64,000 nt of DNA from Cyclobacteriaceae bacterium (GTDB lineage Bacteria > Bacteroidota > Bacteroidia > Cytophagales > Cyclobacteriaceae): the NCBI GenBank assembly GCA_016787755.1, contig JAEUUA010000004.1, forward strand, positions 211,704 through 275,703, read 5' to 3'. Shown piece after piece: positions 1 to 8,818 of the stretch. The position numbers and the translations under genes are program-made. The first letter of the stretch is position 1; each line of letters begins with the position of its first letter. The notes under the pieces are model-generated. The model saw only the letters and a list, made by a program, of their open reading frames with translations. It was not told the origin of the DNA and searched no databases.

Positions 1-635
1 AGTCAATTGCCGATCTACCATTAGCCGCTGCGTTTGAAAAAGGAGCGGGCGATGTGTATCCTACTTACAAAACAGATGGATCCGGGCAAGCTAAAATTTT
101 ACTTTCTAAAATTAGTTCGCGTGATTTAGAACAAACGGTAGCTGTAAAGGTGGATATGTTGAGTTTTGCAGGGAATGGCGGAGGTGATATTTACTCATTA
201 ATAGCAGGGAAAATGGTTGTTCCCAAAGCAACTATTCTAATGAAAGTTCAAAGACCCTTGGTTTATATTGCAGCTAACGAGAAAAGTTTGGGGGTAGATA
301 AATCAAATCAGCAGTTAGCCAACCGAATAAAAAATTTTCTGGCTACCTCAGGTTTTGAATTTACGGATGATAAGAATAAGGCCGAGCTTTCACTGGATGT
401 AAGTGCTAATTCTGAAAAAGGAGCTGTATCGGGTAGTATTTACATCACCTATGTTACCGCTTTGATTCGTGTGTCAACGGCAAGCGATAATAAGGAAATC
501 TATGCAACTACCTTGGATCGCATTAAGGGATTCAGCCTTGACTTTGAACGTTCAAGCCAGGAAGCATATAATAAGTCGGTAGAAATCCTAGATAGAGAAA
601 AACTTCCAGAACTTTTAAACGCTATTTTGCAATAA
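1..635 (+). CDS. C-terminal part of a hypothetical secreted protein (5' end outside window)
   Basis: The frame is open from base 3 with no stop upstream of the GTG at 54, so the gene very probably begins left of the window. About 211 residues are visible. The visible part has alternating hydrophobic strands and a tail rich in Ser, Asp and Lys; no catalytic motif was recognised. It lies 115 bp upstream of an LPP20-like lipoprotein on the same strand, and several sections (for example the stretch with an ITYVTALIRV segment) resemble the small domains of LPP20 / curli-assembly-like accessory lipoproteins. That resemblance is weak, so the function is left open. The GTG at 54 could be called as a start by a gene finder but lacks a leader peptide. 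Confidence 0.6.
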   Translation, partial: SIADLPLAAAFEKGAGDVYPTYKTDGSGQAKILLSKISSRDLEQTVAVKVDMLSFAGNGGGDIYSLIAGKMVVPKATILMKVQRPLVYIAANEKSLGVDKSNQQLANRIKNFLATSGFEFTDDKNKAELSLDVSANSEKGAVSGSIYITYVTALIRVSTASDNKEIYATTLDRIKGFSLDFERSSQEAYNKSVEILDREKLPELLNAILQ

Positions 636-750
636 TTATGTGGGTTTTTGATCATTTTAAGCACATTTTAAAGCTCTTTAAATTCTGTGTTTTTGAGAGT
701 GGCCTGTTAATTGCATTATCGTAAATTGCTTAACCAAATTCCAAATTGAT

Positions 751-1314
751 ATGAAAAAGTTAAATTATGTTTCCTTATTAGTACTAGTTGCAGTTGCTAT
801 CCTTGCGGGTTGTAAGGGTAAAGAAAAAATTCCTGCAGGCGAGAAAGAAGTTGTGGTGCCTTGCTCAGGCCCTGATTATTTTACGACAGCAAAAGCATTT
901 CGCGCAAATTCTATTGGCGAAAGCCAGGATCAGGTAACTTCTAAAAAGAAGGCGCTTACCAATGCACGCAATGAACTTGCTCAGGCTATCAATACGACTG
1001 TTAAAACAGTTACTGATAACTATGTAAACTCTCGTGAGATGAATAACAAGGAAGAAGTGGAAGAACGCTTTGAGAGTTTAAATCGCGAAGTAGTAAATCA
1101 AACCCTTTCTGGTATTCGCACACTTTGTGAAAAACTTGTAAAGACGGATAATGGTACCTACAAGACCTATGTAGCCATTGAGCTTTCTGCCGAAGAATTA
1201 GTATCCAAGTATAATGAACGCCTTTCGAAGGACGAGCGTCTTAAAATCGACTATGATTATGAGAAGTTCAAAGAGACCTTTGAAAAAGAAATGGAAAAAA
1301 TGGGAAACAATTAA
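751..1314 (+). CDS. LPP20-like lipoprotein
   Basis: The 187-aa product starts with a lipoprotein signal (MKKL, hydrophobic core, AILAGC with the lipid-accepting Cys at residue 21), so it should be anchored in the envelope. The mature part has the LPP20-like pattern: an ALTNARNELAQAI helix followed by a Thr/Val strand (YKTYVAIELS) and a charged helical C-terminus rich in Lys and Glu. In LPP20-type proteins such a domain is a structural envelope component; no enzyme role is suggested. A rho-independent terminator follows 22 bp after the stop, so the gene ends its own transcript. The partial gene just upstream may belong to the same envelope set. Confidence 0.65.
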   Translation: MKKLNYVSLLVLVAVAILAGCKGKEKIPAGEKEVVVPCSGPDYFTTAKAFRANSIGESQDQVTSKKKALTNARNELAQAINTTVKTVTDNYVNSREMNNKEEVEERFESLNREVVNQTLSGIRTLCEKLVKTDNGTYKTYVAIELSAEELVSKYNERLSKDERLKIDYDYEKFKETFEKEMEKMGNN

Positions 1315-1335
1315 TTCTCACAAACTAACTAAACG

Positions 1336-1366
1336 ATCCCGGTCTAACAAGGTCGGGATTTTTTTT
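1336..1366 (+). terminator. Rho-independent terminator after the LPP20-like gene
   Basis: Arms ATCCCG (1336-1341) and CGGGAT (1354-1359) enclose a 12-nt loop and run straight into an uninterrupted run of eight T (1359-1366). The next gene's ATG begins at 1367, the base after the T run. Confidence 0.75.
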
Positions 1367-1771
1367 ATGGCTGGATATTCACAAACACCTTTAATAAAAA
1401 AGTTAGGAATAAAACCCGCGACCCGTATTCTTATTAAAGGCGAACCTAAAACCTATTGGGATTGGATAAGTCCTTTGCCTCAAGACGCTGTTGTTGTAAA
1501 GCAGGGTCGAGGTGATCTTGATTTTATCCATGTGTTTGTTTTGAGTGTGAATGAATTTGAATCCCAATTCCTAACCATGAAAAAACTGCTTAAGAAAGAG
1601 GGGATGCTTTGGATTTCGTGGCCAAAGAAATCGTCAAAGATTGAAACTGATTTGGATGAAAATAAGATTCGTGATTTTGGATTGGCTAATGGACTTGTAG
1701 ATGTTAAAGTGTGTGCGGTAGATGAAGTTTGGTCAGGATTAAAATTCGTCTATAGAACCAAAGATCGCTAG
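1367..1771 (+). CDS. DUF3052-family protein
   Basis: The 134-aa product resembles the DUF3052 family: N-terminal MAGYSQTPLIKKLGIK, a central Asp-rich segment (GRGDLDFIHVFV), and the WISWPKKSSK signature. The family has no established biochemical function. The open frame extends back to 1214, but residues before this Met read the 3' end of the preceding gene out of frame and the terminator, and the conserved family start matches ATG 1367. That places the start immediately after the terminator T run, leaving no room for an ordinary 5' leader. The gene ends convergently with the CAP-domain gene, with a 4-bp overlap of the two stop regions. Confidence 0.8.
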   Translation: MAGYSQTPLIKKLGIKPATRILIKGEPKTYWDWISPLPQDAVVVKQGRGDLDFIHVFVLSVNEFESQFLTMKKLLKKEGMLWISWPKKSSKIETDLDENKIRDFGLANGLVDVKVCAVDEVWSGLKFVYRTKDR

Positions 1772-2325
1772 AATCGTTCTGCAAAATCCATCACTGTATT
1801 GACGCGATACGTTTTATGACCTTCAATGGCAATTCCAACCCATTGATATTTAGGTTCCAGAATATTTTTACGATGCCCCAGGGATTCAATTCCATCATCA
1901 ATTAGCAAAGCCATCACAATATCAAGTGCCGTGTCGTTTCCGTAGTCACAATTTTCTGCGATCATGCCACCGGCTTTAGCTTTTTTTCGAATCCGGTCCG
2001 CAAAGGAAGTCCCGTCAGAACTGGAATGACCTATTTTCCCCAAGCGACCCATATCCAGGGCATGCATCTTAGCGACATCGCTTAAGGCAGCAGACATTTT
2101 AAGGGGTTCCATCTTTTTGGTTTTCTTAAGATCGGAGATCAGAGATTTAGCGTACCGATTGGTTGTGAGTTTATTTTCTTTCAGGTACGGGGTAAGATAC
2201 TTTTTGATAAAATCCTGCGGATCGGTTCGTACTGCATTCATAATTTTCAAAACATCGTCCTCTCGGGATTGTATGTGTCCCATTCCTTGACCCAGAAAAA
2301 GTAGTAGTGTAATTGTTCTAAGCAT
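1768..2325 (-). CDS. CAP/SCP-domain secreted protein
   Basis: This 185-aa protein has a short signal peptide (MLRTITLLLFLGQGMG) followed by a CAP (SCP/PR1-like) domain. Typical CAP elements are seen: VLKIMNAVRTDP near the start, MHALDMGRLGKIGHSS (first cavity His region), MIAENCDYG, and GHRKNILEPKYQWVGIAI near the end. Bacterial CAP proteins are usually extracytoplasmic, with unclear or lipid/polysaccharide-related roles. ATG 2325 was chosen because the longer frame to 2451 runs through the end of the MFS gene and would bury the signal peptide. The start is 2 bp after the sugar porter stop, so the two are likely cotranscribed. Confidence 0.8.
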   Translation of the reverse strand: MLRTITLLLFLGQGMGHIQSREDDVLKIMNAVRTDPQDFIKKYLTPYLKENKLTTNRYAKSLISDLKKTKKMEPLKMSAALSDVAKMHALDMGRLGKIGHSSSDGTSFADRIRKKAKAGGMIAENCDYGNDTALDIVMALLIDDGIESLGHRKNILEPKYQWVGIAIEGHKTYRVNTVMDFAERF

Positions 2326-2327
2326 GA

Positions 2328-3680
2328 TCAACTGATTCCTAAGCGTTTCTGAATTTCTTCCAGCGATACACCTTTTGTTTCGGGAAATTTGGTCAATACC
2401 CAAATCAGTTGAAGCACCATCATTATTGCAAAAAAGGCAAAGATGATCCATGGATCATCGCGAACAATTCCATTGTCTTTATCTAAAAAGACGGGGGTAA
2501 GAAGTGTGATCAATGCAGCAATTACCCAATGCACACTGGCGCCAAAGGATTGGCCCATAGCACGTGATTTGTTAGGGAATATTTCTGAAATAAATACCCA
2601 GATAACAGCCCCCTGACCCATTGCATGGGCAGCTATAAATAGCAACAAGAAAGACATTAAGAACATGGGACCAGCCGAAAAATAGAAAGCATAGGACACC
2701 ATCGAAAGGCTAAGGATATATCCAAGGGATCCAATGATCAGTAATTGTTTTCTACCCATGCGATCGATGAGATACAAACCAACAAAGGTGAAGATGAGAT
2801 TAATACCCCCAATCGCGATTGAGTTAAAAAGCGATTCTTTAGCAGCCAATCCTGCCCGTTCTAAAATTTCGGGTGAATAGTATAAAATAAAGTTGATACC
2901 TGAGATCTGGTTGAAAAATGCGATGAAGAATGCTAACATGATAGGTTTCATCAATCTCCGACTGAAGAATGGTTCTCCATCGCTTTTTGAATCGTTTTTA
3001 TTAACCTCTAAAATGATTTGAACTTCTTCCTTTGGATTAGGGACTCCTAAATCGATCAACACCTTTTCGGCTGAAGCCAAATCATTTCTTCGCGTAATTA
3101 ACCAGCGTGGGCTTTCAGGAACGCGAAGCACCATGAGGGTATAAATTAGTGCAGGAATAGCCTCAACACCTAACATCCAACGCCAGTCATTTGCCCCATC
3201 AAAGCCAACTAAAAAGTAGTTCGACAGAAAGGCAATTAGAATTCCAAAAACAATATTGAATTGATACAAAGCCACCAACCTGCCACGGATGGAGGAGGTG
3301 GAAATCTCTGCGATGTAGGTGGGGGCAACCACCGATGAAACGCCCACACCTACACCCCCAATAAACCGGAAGAAGGAAAACAAATATGGATCCGTAGCAA
3401 ACGCAGAACCCAGCGCACTTACAGTATATAAAACCCCTATCCAAAAGAGAACTTTTTTTCTTCCAAATTTTTCTGTTGGAATTCCCCCAAACAAAGCACC
3501 AAGCACTGTTCCCCAAAGGGCCATCGACATTATAAATAATCCATGAAACCAGGGCGAAGTATTCCAAAGTTCTTTGATGGGTAAGTTGGCCCCGGAAATT
3601 ACAACCGTATCGAAGCCGAACAGAAAGCCTGCCATAGCGGCAACGATGGAATTGAGGTAGGTATATTGTCGAGTTGTCAT
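2328..3680 (-). CDS. Sugar porter family MFS transporter
   Basis: The 450-aa protein has twelve predicted membrane helices and the sugar porter signatures: GRKKVLFWIG after helix 2, RIGGVGVG-like FIGGVGVGVSS, PESPRWL before the central loop, a second GRKQL copy between helices 8 and 9, and PETKG at the C-terminus. This family (XylE/GalP type) takes up hexoses or pentoses with protons across the inner membrane; the substrate cannot be read from the sequence. Length is typical. It heads a two-gene unit with the CAP-domain gene downstream. Nothing in the neighbourhood names a specific sugar pathway. Confidence 0.9.
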   Translation of the reverse strand: MTTRQYTYLNSIVAAMAGFLFGFDTVVISGANLPIKELWNTSPWFHGLFIMSMALWGTVLGALFGGIPTEKFGRKKVLFWIGVLYTVSALGSAFATDPYLFSFFRFIGGVGVGVSSVVAPTYIAEISTSSIRGRLVALYQFNIVFGILIAFLSNYFLVGFDGANDWRWMLGVEAIPALIYTLMVLRVPESPRWLITRRNDLASAEKVLIDLGVPNPKEEVQIILEVNKNDSKSDGEPFFSRRLMKPIMLAFFIAFFNQISGINFILYYSPEILERAGLAAKESLFNSIAIGGINLIFTFVGLYLIDRMGRKQLLIIGSLGYILSLSMVSYAFYFSAGPMFLMSFLLLFIAAHAMGQGAVIWVFISEIFPNKSRAMGQSFGASVHWVIAALITLLTPVFLDKDNGIVRDDPWIIFAFFAIMMVLQLIWVLTKFPETKGVSLEEIQKRLGIS

Positions 3681-3762
3681 AGATAGAAAGATAGGAATAT
3701 TCTTTCTATTGCAAAGCTACCCGACCTTGCTCTCAAAGAAGATTAACAAATTAAACGAAGTA

Positions 3763-4410
3763 CTACTTCCAGTTAGCAGGATCCAACCGCCACGATTTAA
3801 CGTGAATCAATTCTTTTTCATCCAGATATTTCTGCTCGGCTGCCTGAGTAAGCATATGCGTAAAATCACTTAAGCAAACTAATTGAATGTTGGCGTCTGA
3901 GAAATTTTTTTCAGCAGTTTCAAAACCATAGGTAAATATGGCGGCCATGCCAATAACTTTAAAGCCGGCCTCTTTCATGGCTTGTGCAGCTTTAAGGGAA
4001 CTGCCGCCCGTGGAGATAAGATCTTCCACTAAAACCACTTTGGCATTTTTCTCCACTTTGCCTTCTATTAAGTTTCCCATGCCATGTTCTTTTGGCTTGG
4101 GCCGAACATATACAAAAGGAAGCCCCAATAAATCGGCAACGAGTGCACCTTGTGGGATTCCTGCAGTTGCCACTCCTGCAATACACTCTACCTGTGGATA
4201 ATGAAGTTTAATAGCCCGGGCAAGATTTTCTTTAATATAAGTTCGAATGAGCGGGTAAGAGAGTGCTAATCGATTATCGCAATAGATGGGTGATTTCCAT
4301 CCTGAACTCCAGGTAAATGGATGCCTATAATTTAATTTAATGGCCCCAATTTCAAGTAATCTCGAGGCAACGGGGGCGGCCGTATCTTCTTGTATTTTGA
4401 TATGATTCAT
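3763..4410 (-). CDS. pyrE: Orotate phosphoribosyltransferase
   Basis: This cytoplasmic enzyme converts orotate and PRPP to orotidine monophosphate, the fifth step of pyrimidine synthesis. The 215-aa protein carries the PRPP-binding motif VVLVEDLISTGGSSLKAA (around residues 121-138), the N-terminal FTWSSGWKSPIYCD segment and the YVRPKPKEHGMG loop that contributes catalytic Lys residues. Length fits the family. It is a single gene, divergent from the NUDIX gene with a 162-bp intergenic region between the two starts. No attenuator-like hairpin was obvious upstream. Confidence 0.95.
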   Translation of the reverse strand: MNHIKIQEDTAAPVASRLLEIGAIKLNYRHPFTWSSGWKSPIYCDNRLALSYPLIRTYIKENLARAIKLHYPQVECIAGVATAGIPQGALVADLLGLPFVYVRPKPKEHGMGNLIEGKVEKNAKVVLVEDLISTGGSSLKAAQAMKEAGFKVIGMAAIFTYGFETAEKNFSDANIQLVCLSDFTHMLTQAAEQKYLDEKELIHVKSWRLDPANWK

Positions 4411-4572
4411 ACTGCAATTTATCAGGAAACGGAACTCACACCAAAGTGGATCTTTATAAATACTGCAAAATTTTAGGATAGGTATCTTAAGCTTGTAATA
4501 ATTGTTGTTGGGGGTTGATTCATTGCAAATAATTGATGTTTTTGCGCTAGTGAAATTGTCTCAACGACTAGC

Positions 4573-5256
4573 ATGAACCTCTTTATAAACGACATTCCCA
4601 TCCAAATTATGCGATTGGATGAGTTGCCACCTGCCGGCCATATCAATTTCGAAATTGACGCTTCCACGGAAGTAATCACCAAAGCTAAGTTGATTCATCA
4701 CGTGTGGATTAGGCAGGTATCGGTTCAGGATATGGATTTGATCTTAGATCTGATTAATACCAAAGTTCCCTCACACCTTATTTCACTTTACATTTCAGTT
4801 CTTGATTATGAAGCCCTTAAACTTTTCCTTACCACGCGGTTTAAAGTAGTAAAAGCTGCAGGCGGACTGGTTCGTAAAAAGGATAAGTTCCTTATGATTT
4901 ATCGCATGAAGAAGTGGGATTTACCAAAAGGAAAAAAGGAATCGGGCGAAACCTATAAGGAAGCTGCTGTCCGTGAAGTCGCTGAGGAGTGTAATATAGA
5001 AGTGAAGTTAGGGAAAAAGGTTTGCACTACGTGGCACACGTACACGATGAATAAAAACAGCATGTTAAAGAAAACACGTTGGTACAAGATGGATTTGATT
5101 GACGATTCAAAAAGTAAGCCCTGTATGGAGGAGGATATTGAGGAATTGCGCTGGATGACTCAGAAGGAGGTTTATCATGCCTTAGAGAACTCATACAAAT
5201 CCATTCGATTTGTATTCGAAGAGTACTATCGTAAGAAAAATAAAATTTCTGATTAG
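4573..5256 (+). CDS. NUDIX hydrolase with N-terminal extension
   Basis: The 227-aa product has a NUDIX domain in its C-terminal half: the box runs from GKKESGE through REVAEECNI (residues about 117-139), with the REUXEE metal-binding core intact although the usual Gly after EE is Asn. The first about 95 residues form a separate hydrophobic-strand domain of unknown fold. NUDIX enzymes cleave nucleoside diphosphates linked to another group; substrate is unknown. A possible promoter lies upstream (TTG, 19-nt spacer, TGTTTTTG near 4550), one base off the Bacteroidota consensus. The gene converges on coaD, with which it shares overlapping stop codons. Confidence 0.85.
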   Translation: MNLFINDIPIQIMRLDELPPAGHINFEIDASTEVITKAKLIHHVWIRQVSVQDMDLILDLINTKVPSHLISLYISVLDYEALKLFLTTRFKVVKAAGGLVRKKDKFLMIYRMKKWDLPKGKKESGETYKEAAVREVAEECNIEVKLGKKVCTTWHTYTMNKNSMLKKTRWYKMDLIDDSKSKPCMEEDIEELRWMTQKEVYHALENSYKSIRFVFEEYYRKKNKISD

Positions 5257-5708
5257 AGCTTGTAAGGAATCAAGGATGAGACATCCCCTTTATAGCGATG
5301 CACCTCACGGATGATGGAAGAGCTTATTGCAGCGAATTGAGGCGATGTGATTAGAAAAACTGATTCTAAGTCATCATTCAGTTGCCGGTTTACTTGCGCT
5401 ATGCTATTCTCATATTCAAAGTCTGTAGTGTTACGCAATCCCCTAAGTAAGTACCGTGCGCCATTTCTGCGGGCAAACTCGGCCGTTAATTCTGAAAAAG
5501 TTTGAACTGAAATGTTCGGATAGGCAGCAAATGTTTCTTGAATTTTCCCTTCCATAAACTCAATAGGAAAGTAGCGTTGGCTTTTTCCACTATTGTATCC
5601 AATGGCCACAATGATCTCATCAAAAAGAGAAAGCCCCCGCAGCACAATATCTTCATGACCTTTGGTAAAGGGATCAAACGAACCCGGAAACAGGGCGATG
5701 CGTTTCAT
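5253..5708 (-). CDS. coaD: Phosphopantetheine adenylyltransferase
   Basis: CoaD transfers AMP from ATP to 4'-phosphopantetheine, making dephospho-CoA in coenzyme A synthesis. The 151-aa protein has the nucleotidyltransferase signature FPGSFDPFTKGHEDI (residues 7-21), the RGLRNTTDFEYE substrate loop and the ISSSIIREV motif that binds the triphosphate. Length is standard. Its ATG overlaps the stop of the DUF3822 gene by 4 bp, an arrangement common in Bacteroidota and implying translational coupling. The stop codon overlaps that of the convergent NUDIX gene. Confidence 0.96.
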   Translation of the reverse strand: MKRIALFPGSFDPFTKGHEDIVLRGLSLFDEIIVAIGYNSGKSQRYFPIEFMEGKIQETFAAYPNISVQTFSELTAEFARRNGARYLLRGLRNTTDFEYENSIAQVNRQLNDDLESVFLITSPQFAAISSSIIREVHRYKGDVSSLIPYKL

Positions 5709-6598
5709 AATTTATGAAGCAAGTGAATAGAATAGAGATCGAAAAAGTGATGCTCCTGAACTTCGTCAAACAAATATCCAAATTTTAAATACGAAGGCCT
5801 ACCTCCAAAACTTATGTTGCGAACATACTTTACAAACTCCAGGTAGTGTGGTGAGTTCTTACCAACATAACCCCATAGAATCACTTCGCTGGTGTCTTGA
5901 TCCATGTTAAGACCTTTCAAAACCAGCATAATATATTTCACGTAGTCAGAGAACTGTTTGATCAAAAACTGATTGTAGTAAGTGAGCTTTCCATCTTGAA
6001 CAGACAGAATGTGTAGTTTAAACCGGTCAACATAAATATAAAGAGGAGAGTTAGTCGTTTTTTCAGAATACTCCAAAACCCCTTCGATCAGGGCTGTGGA
6101 TTGGTGAACAATGTGAAGTTGTGTATTGGCATAAATCTGTTTGAACCATGCATGCAATTCTTTTTGAATAGCAAACACGGTAACTGCATCCATTTGGTGG
6201 TTTGAACAATGAAGGAAATCTTCTTTAGAAGCATCTACCTGTGCATTAAACTGCAAGTAGTCGATAGACGCTTCTTCTACAAAAAGCGAAGCAGGTACTT
6301 GAACAAATTTTGTACTCTTGATAGAAATCCAAACCTCTTTCCAAAACCCAGCCTGAAGCACCGGATGTGAATCAAAGAGGACTTTGAATAGAATGTGTAA
6401 TTCATTATGCGAACTTAAATCGCCAAGCACATAATCTTCGAAGAAAAGGATGCGGTTATCTTGAGTATCGATAATTCCAATCTGTAAATCTCTTACACCA
6501 AGTTGAATCAGTAATTCATACTGGTGAAGTTTTTCTTCATCAAATCGATCATCTTTGATCTTCTTTATAAGCTTAAAGCCCTGCGCAGTAGATTGCAA
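5705..6598 (-). CDS. DUF3822 family protein
   Basis: The 297-aa product belongs to DUF3822, a Bacteroidota family regularly encoded just upstream of coaD. The sequence shows QLGVRDLQIGIIDTQDNRIL near the N-terminus and a second half with YIYVDRFKLHILSVQDGKLTYYNQF, giving two related halves that suggest an actin/PilM-like ATPase fold lacking clear catalytic motifs; that is an inference. No signal peptide or membrane helix is present. The best available start is TTG at 6598, 9 bp after the preceding stop; no ATG occurs in the first third. A short direct repeat, CAATCTACT, flanks the start codon. Confidence 0.8.
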   Translation of the reverse strand: MQSTAQGFKLIKKIKDDRFDEEKLHQYELLIQLGVRDLQIGIIDTQDNRILFFEDYVLGDLSSHNELHILFKVLFDSHPVLQAGFWKEVWISIKSTKFVQVPASLFVEEASIDYLQFNAQVDASKEDFLHCSNHQMDAVTVFAIQKELHAWFKQIYANTQLHIVHQSTALIEGVLEYSEKTTNSPLYIYVDRFKLHILSVQDGKLTYYNQFLIKQFSDYVKYIMLVLKGLNMDQDTSEVILWGYVGKNSPHYLEFVKYVRNISFGGRPSYLKFGYLFDEVQEHHFFDLYSIHLLHKL

Positions 6599-6607
6599 AG
6601 TAGATTG

Positions 6608-7417
6608 TTATTCCCAATTACCGGAAGTTGAAATATCGTAACGTGAACCGAAGTGGAGTGGCTTACGATTTTTAGCTTCATTACTCTCCTTACGAATCGG
6701 ATTAACAGGCTTAGGATCTTTCACCTCAATCACCTGAACCTTCAACCCTCCTTTTTCAACCACTCCAACAAAAATATCAAACTTTAACCCTGGTTTTCCG
6801 GGAACGTTGCCCAATGTGGCTAAATCGATATTAGGATCAAATACGTAATTTGTTAAGGTCATTAATGGCTGGCCTTTTTTCAATTGTGAACCAACTTTTA
6901 CTGATTCTAATTTGGTGACCGTACCTTCTTCCTGCATCGGAGGCTCATTTACTTTTTCGCCTACGCGCAATGAATATGTTTTTTGATTTTTGATCACCCG
7001 ATCGCCCACCTTCACCTTAAACCCAAGGAACGTGCCAATATCGGGAGAGTTTACAAAGTAAGTCTTTTTAAAAATTCTGTCCCTGGCTGAAATGAAACCA
7101 AGTGTATCAATAATAACCGTCACTTTTTCAACACCATAAGATTGTTGTTCAATTTGTTCCTTGCGTTGTATGATTGGAACCTGCCCATTTCTAATAAAGT
7201 TGGCCAATGAATCCCAGTTTGAAGTATATCGTTTATTTACGCTTTGAAATACAATCTCTGCTTCCCTTATTAATTTCAACTTTTCAACGATCGCTTCTTC
7301 AGTTGTTTCTATTTTTGCGCGTTCATCAATAGTGCCTTGAACACTTTGATAAAGCAGATAGGCAAGAAAAAGACTGGCAGCGAGAAGGACACCGGTAAGG
7401 ATTTTTGTCAAGTTCAT
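6608..7417 (-). CDS. Membrane-anchored hypothetical protein
   Basis: The 269-aa protein has one N-terminal membrane helix (residues about 5-25), a short coiled-coil segment (residues 30-55, EAIVEKLKLIREAE) and a strand-rich periplasmic domain ending in a Lys/Pro/Arg-rich tail. It is not recognised beyond resembling uncharacterised Bacteroidota envelope proteins. It lies 9 bp upstream of DUF3822-coaD on the same strand and is probably in the same transcript, an arrangement that suggests a shared, perhaps cell-envelope, role. Confidence 0.65.
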   Translation of the reverse strand: MNLTKILTGVLLAASLFLAYLLYQSVQGTIDERAKIETTEEAIVEKLKLIREAEIVFQSVNKRYTSNWDSLANFIRNGQVPIIQRKEQIEQQSYGVEKVTVIIDTLGFISARDRIFKKTYFVNSPDIGTFLGFKVKVGDRVIKNQKTYSLRVGEKVNEPPMQEEGTVTKLESVKVGSQLKKGQPLMTLTNYVFDPNIDLATLGNVPGKPGLKFDIFVGVVEKGGLKVQVIEVKDPKPVNPIRKESNEAKNRKPLHFGSRYDISTSGNWE

Positions 7418-7472
7418 TGGTTACTGGTTTAGCCTGCAATTATAAATATTTTATAGCGTTTAATACAACCTA

Positions 7473-7946
7473 TTATAACTTAAAATAGCCCCTTAAATTG
7501 ACTATTTTCATAGGATCGGTTACTTTTTTGAAAATGCCGTGAAGTTCCATTGATTTCAACCCTTCTAATTCGGCCAAATCGAAAAACTTTACATCCTGAA
7601 TGATCTGATTATCACCCATTTCGGGATCGAACCCTTTTCTTAACGCTCCCCCGGCTACAACAATCGAAAAGAAAAGCTCCAGGGCGTGTAAAGGCTTTTT
7701 AATAAATTCGCACGCAAACAGAAAGTCACGTATTTCAACAATTAATCCGGTTTCCTCCAGAAATTCCCTTTTTATGCATGCTTCCGCGGTTTCGCCAAAC
7801 TGTAAGCCACCACCTGGAGGAGCCCAAAAGTTTCCATCATTGAGCTTTGAGTGATTGATCAGGAGAATTCCATTTTCGGCAATGCAGATTCCGCAAATCC
7901 TTACTCGTAGTTGATTTCCAAACGTTTCATGAACCACATTAGGCAT
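7473..7946 (-). CDS. NUDIX hydrolase
   Basis: This 157-aa protein is close to a minimal NUDIX domain. The box GGGLQFGETAEACIKREFLEETGL (key residues G, E, RE, EE, G) lies around residues 45-68 and matches the consensus fully. The preceding strand (ILLINHSKLNDGNFWAPPGG) resembles MutT/ADP-ribose-type members that handle nucleotides. The substrate is not determinable. It is transcribed in the direction of the gene below 7417 with a 55-bp gap and diverges from the DUF1573 gene. Confidence 0.85.
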   Translation of the reverse strand: MPNVVHETFGNQLRVRICGICIAENGILLINHSKLNDGNFWAPPGGGLQFGETAEACIKREFLEETGLIVEIRDFLFACEFIKKPLHALELFFSIVVAGGALRKGFDPEMGDNQIIQDVKFFDLAELEGLKSMELHGIFKKVTDPMKIVNLRGYFKL

Positions 7947-8031
7947 AGTTGTGTTTTAAATTTTAAGACTACTTTAAAATAAAGAAAGTGTTTATTAGTT
8001 CTTCTATAATCAAGAATTAATTTATAATACT

Positions 8032-8439
8032 ATGAAGAGAATGATTCTGATTGTCCTTTGTTTGTTGCCTGTATTTTTTGTTGAAGCTCAGGAAACTAAG
8101 CCAATATCAGGTCCGGTTATTACCTGGGCTGAAAGTACCTACGATTTTGGTGATATTATGGAAGGAGATAAAGTTAGTCACACCTTCAAGTTTACAAACA
8201 CAGGTAATTCACCACTTGTATTAACAAATGTAGAAGTTACATGCGGATGTACAACTCCTAACGGATGGCCGCGCGATCCTATTGCTCATGGTGCAACAGG
8301 GGAGTTGACGGTGGCGTTCAATAGCACGGGTAAATCGGGTAAACAACATAAAGTCATCAACATTGTTTCTAACTCAGTGGGTACAACTAATCAGGTAATG
8401 ATTATGGTAAACGTTTTGGCAAAAAAGCAATCCAACTAA
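8032..8439 (+). CDS. DUF1573 domain secreted protein
   Basis: The 135-aa product has a signal peptide (MKRMILIVLCLLPVFFVEAQ) and a single DUF1573 domain, an Ig-like sandwich with the signature TYDFGDIMEGDKVSHTFKFTNTG and a VTCGCTTPNG Cys pair. Such proteins are abundant in Bacteroidota and are thought to be periplasmic or surface beta-sandwich proteins without known enzyme activity. It stands alone on the plus strand; its stop overlaps that of the convergent DUF423 gene by 4 bp. Confidence 0.85.
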   Translation: MKRMILIVLCLLPVFFVEAQETKPISGPVITWAESTYDFGDIMEGDKVSHTFKFTNTGNSPLVLTNVEVTCGCTTPNGWPRDPIAHGATGELTVAFNSTGKSGKQHKVINIVSNSVGTTNQVMIMVNVLAKKQSN

Positions 8440-8816
8440 GATTTCTTAAAAGCAGATATAAATAAAAATCCCCACCCCATGAGAAGGATAACTCCGCCAA
8501 TTGGAGTAATGATTGCAAACAATGTGTTGTTCGTTAAGGCCAATAGATACAAACTACCACTGAATAAGAGCGTTCCTATAATCATGCAAATAGCGCTTGC
8601 GGATAACCACTTACAAACAAATCGATCCATCAAAGTACCTATAACCAACAAGGCGAGCGTGTGATAAAAATGGTAGCGTACTGCTAGTTCGTAAGTATCG
8701 GTTCTATTATTTTCCACGAGCACTTGCTTTAGTGCATGAGCTCCAAAAGCACCAAGCGCAACTGCCATAAAACCTGTGAAGGATGCAAGCAGCAATGTTT
8801 GTCTTGAATTAATCAT
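8436..8816 (-). CDS. DUF423 small membrane protein
   Basis: The 126-aa protein has four predicted membrane helices and the DUF423 start (GFMAVALGAFGAHALK, then YHFYHTLALLVIG). The family, which includes YgdD, has no defined function. The ATG lies 2 bp after the stop of the YggS gene, so the two are very likely cotranscribed. Confidence 0.88.
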   Translation of the reverse strand: MINSRQTLLLASFTGFMAVALGAFGAHALKQVLVENNRTDTYELAVRYHFYHTLALLVIGTLMDRFVCKWLSASAICMIIGTLLFSGSLYLLALTNNTLFAIITPIGGVILLMGWGFLFISAFKKS

Positions 8817-8818
8817 CT

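Noticed and set aside
1214..1366. Upstream extension of the DUF3052 frame
   Set aside because: It overlaps the LPP20-like gene in another frame and runs through the terminator; the family start matches ATG 1367.
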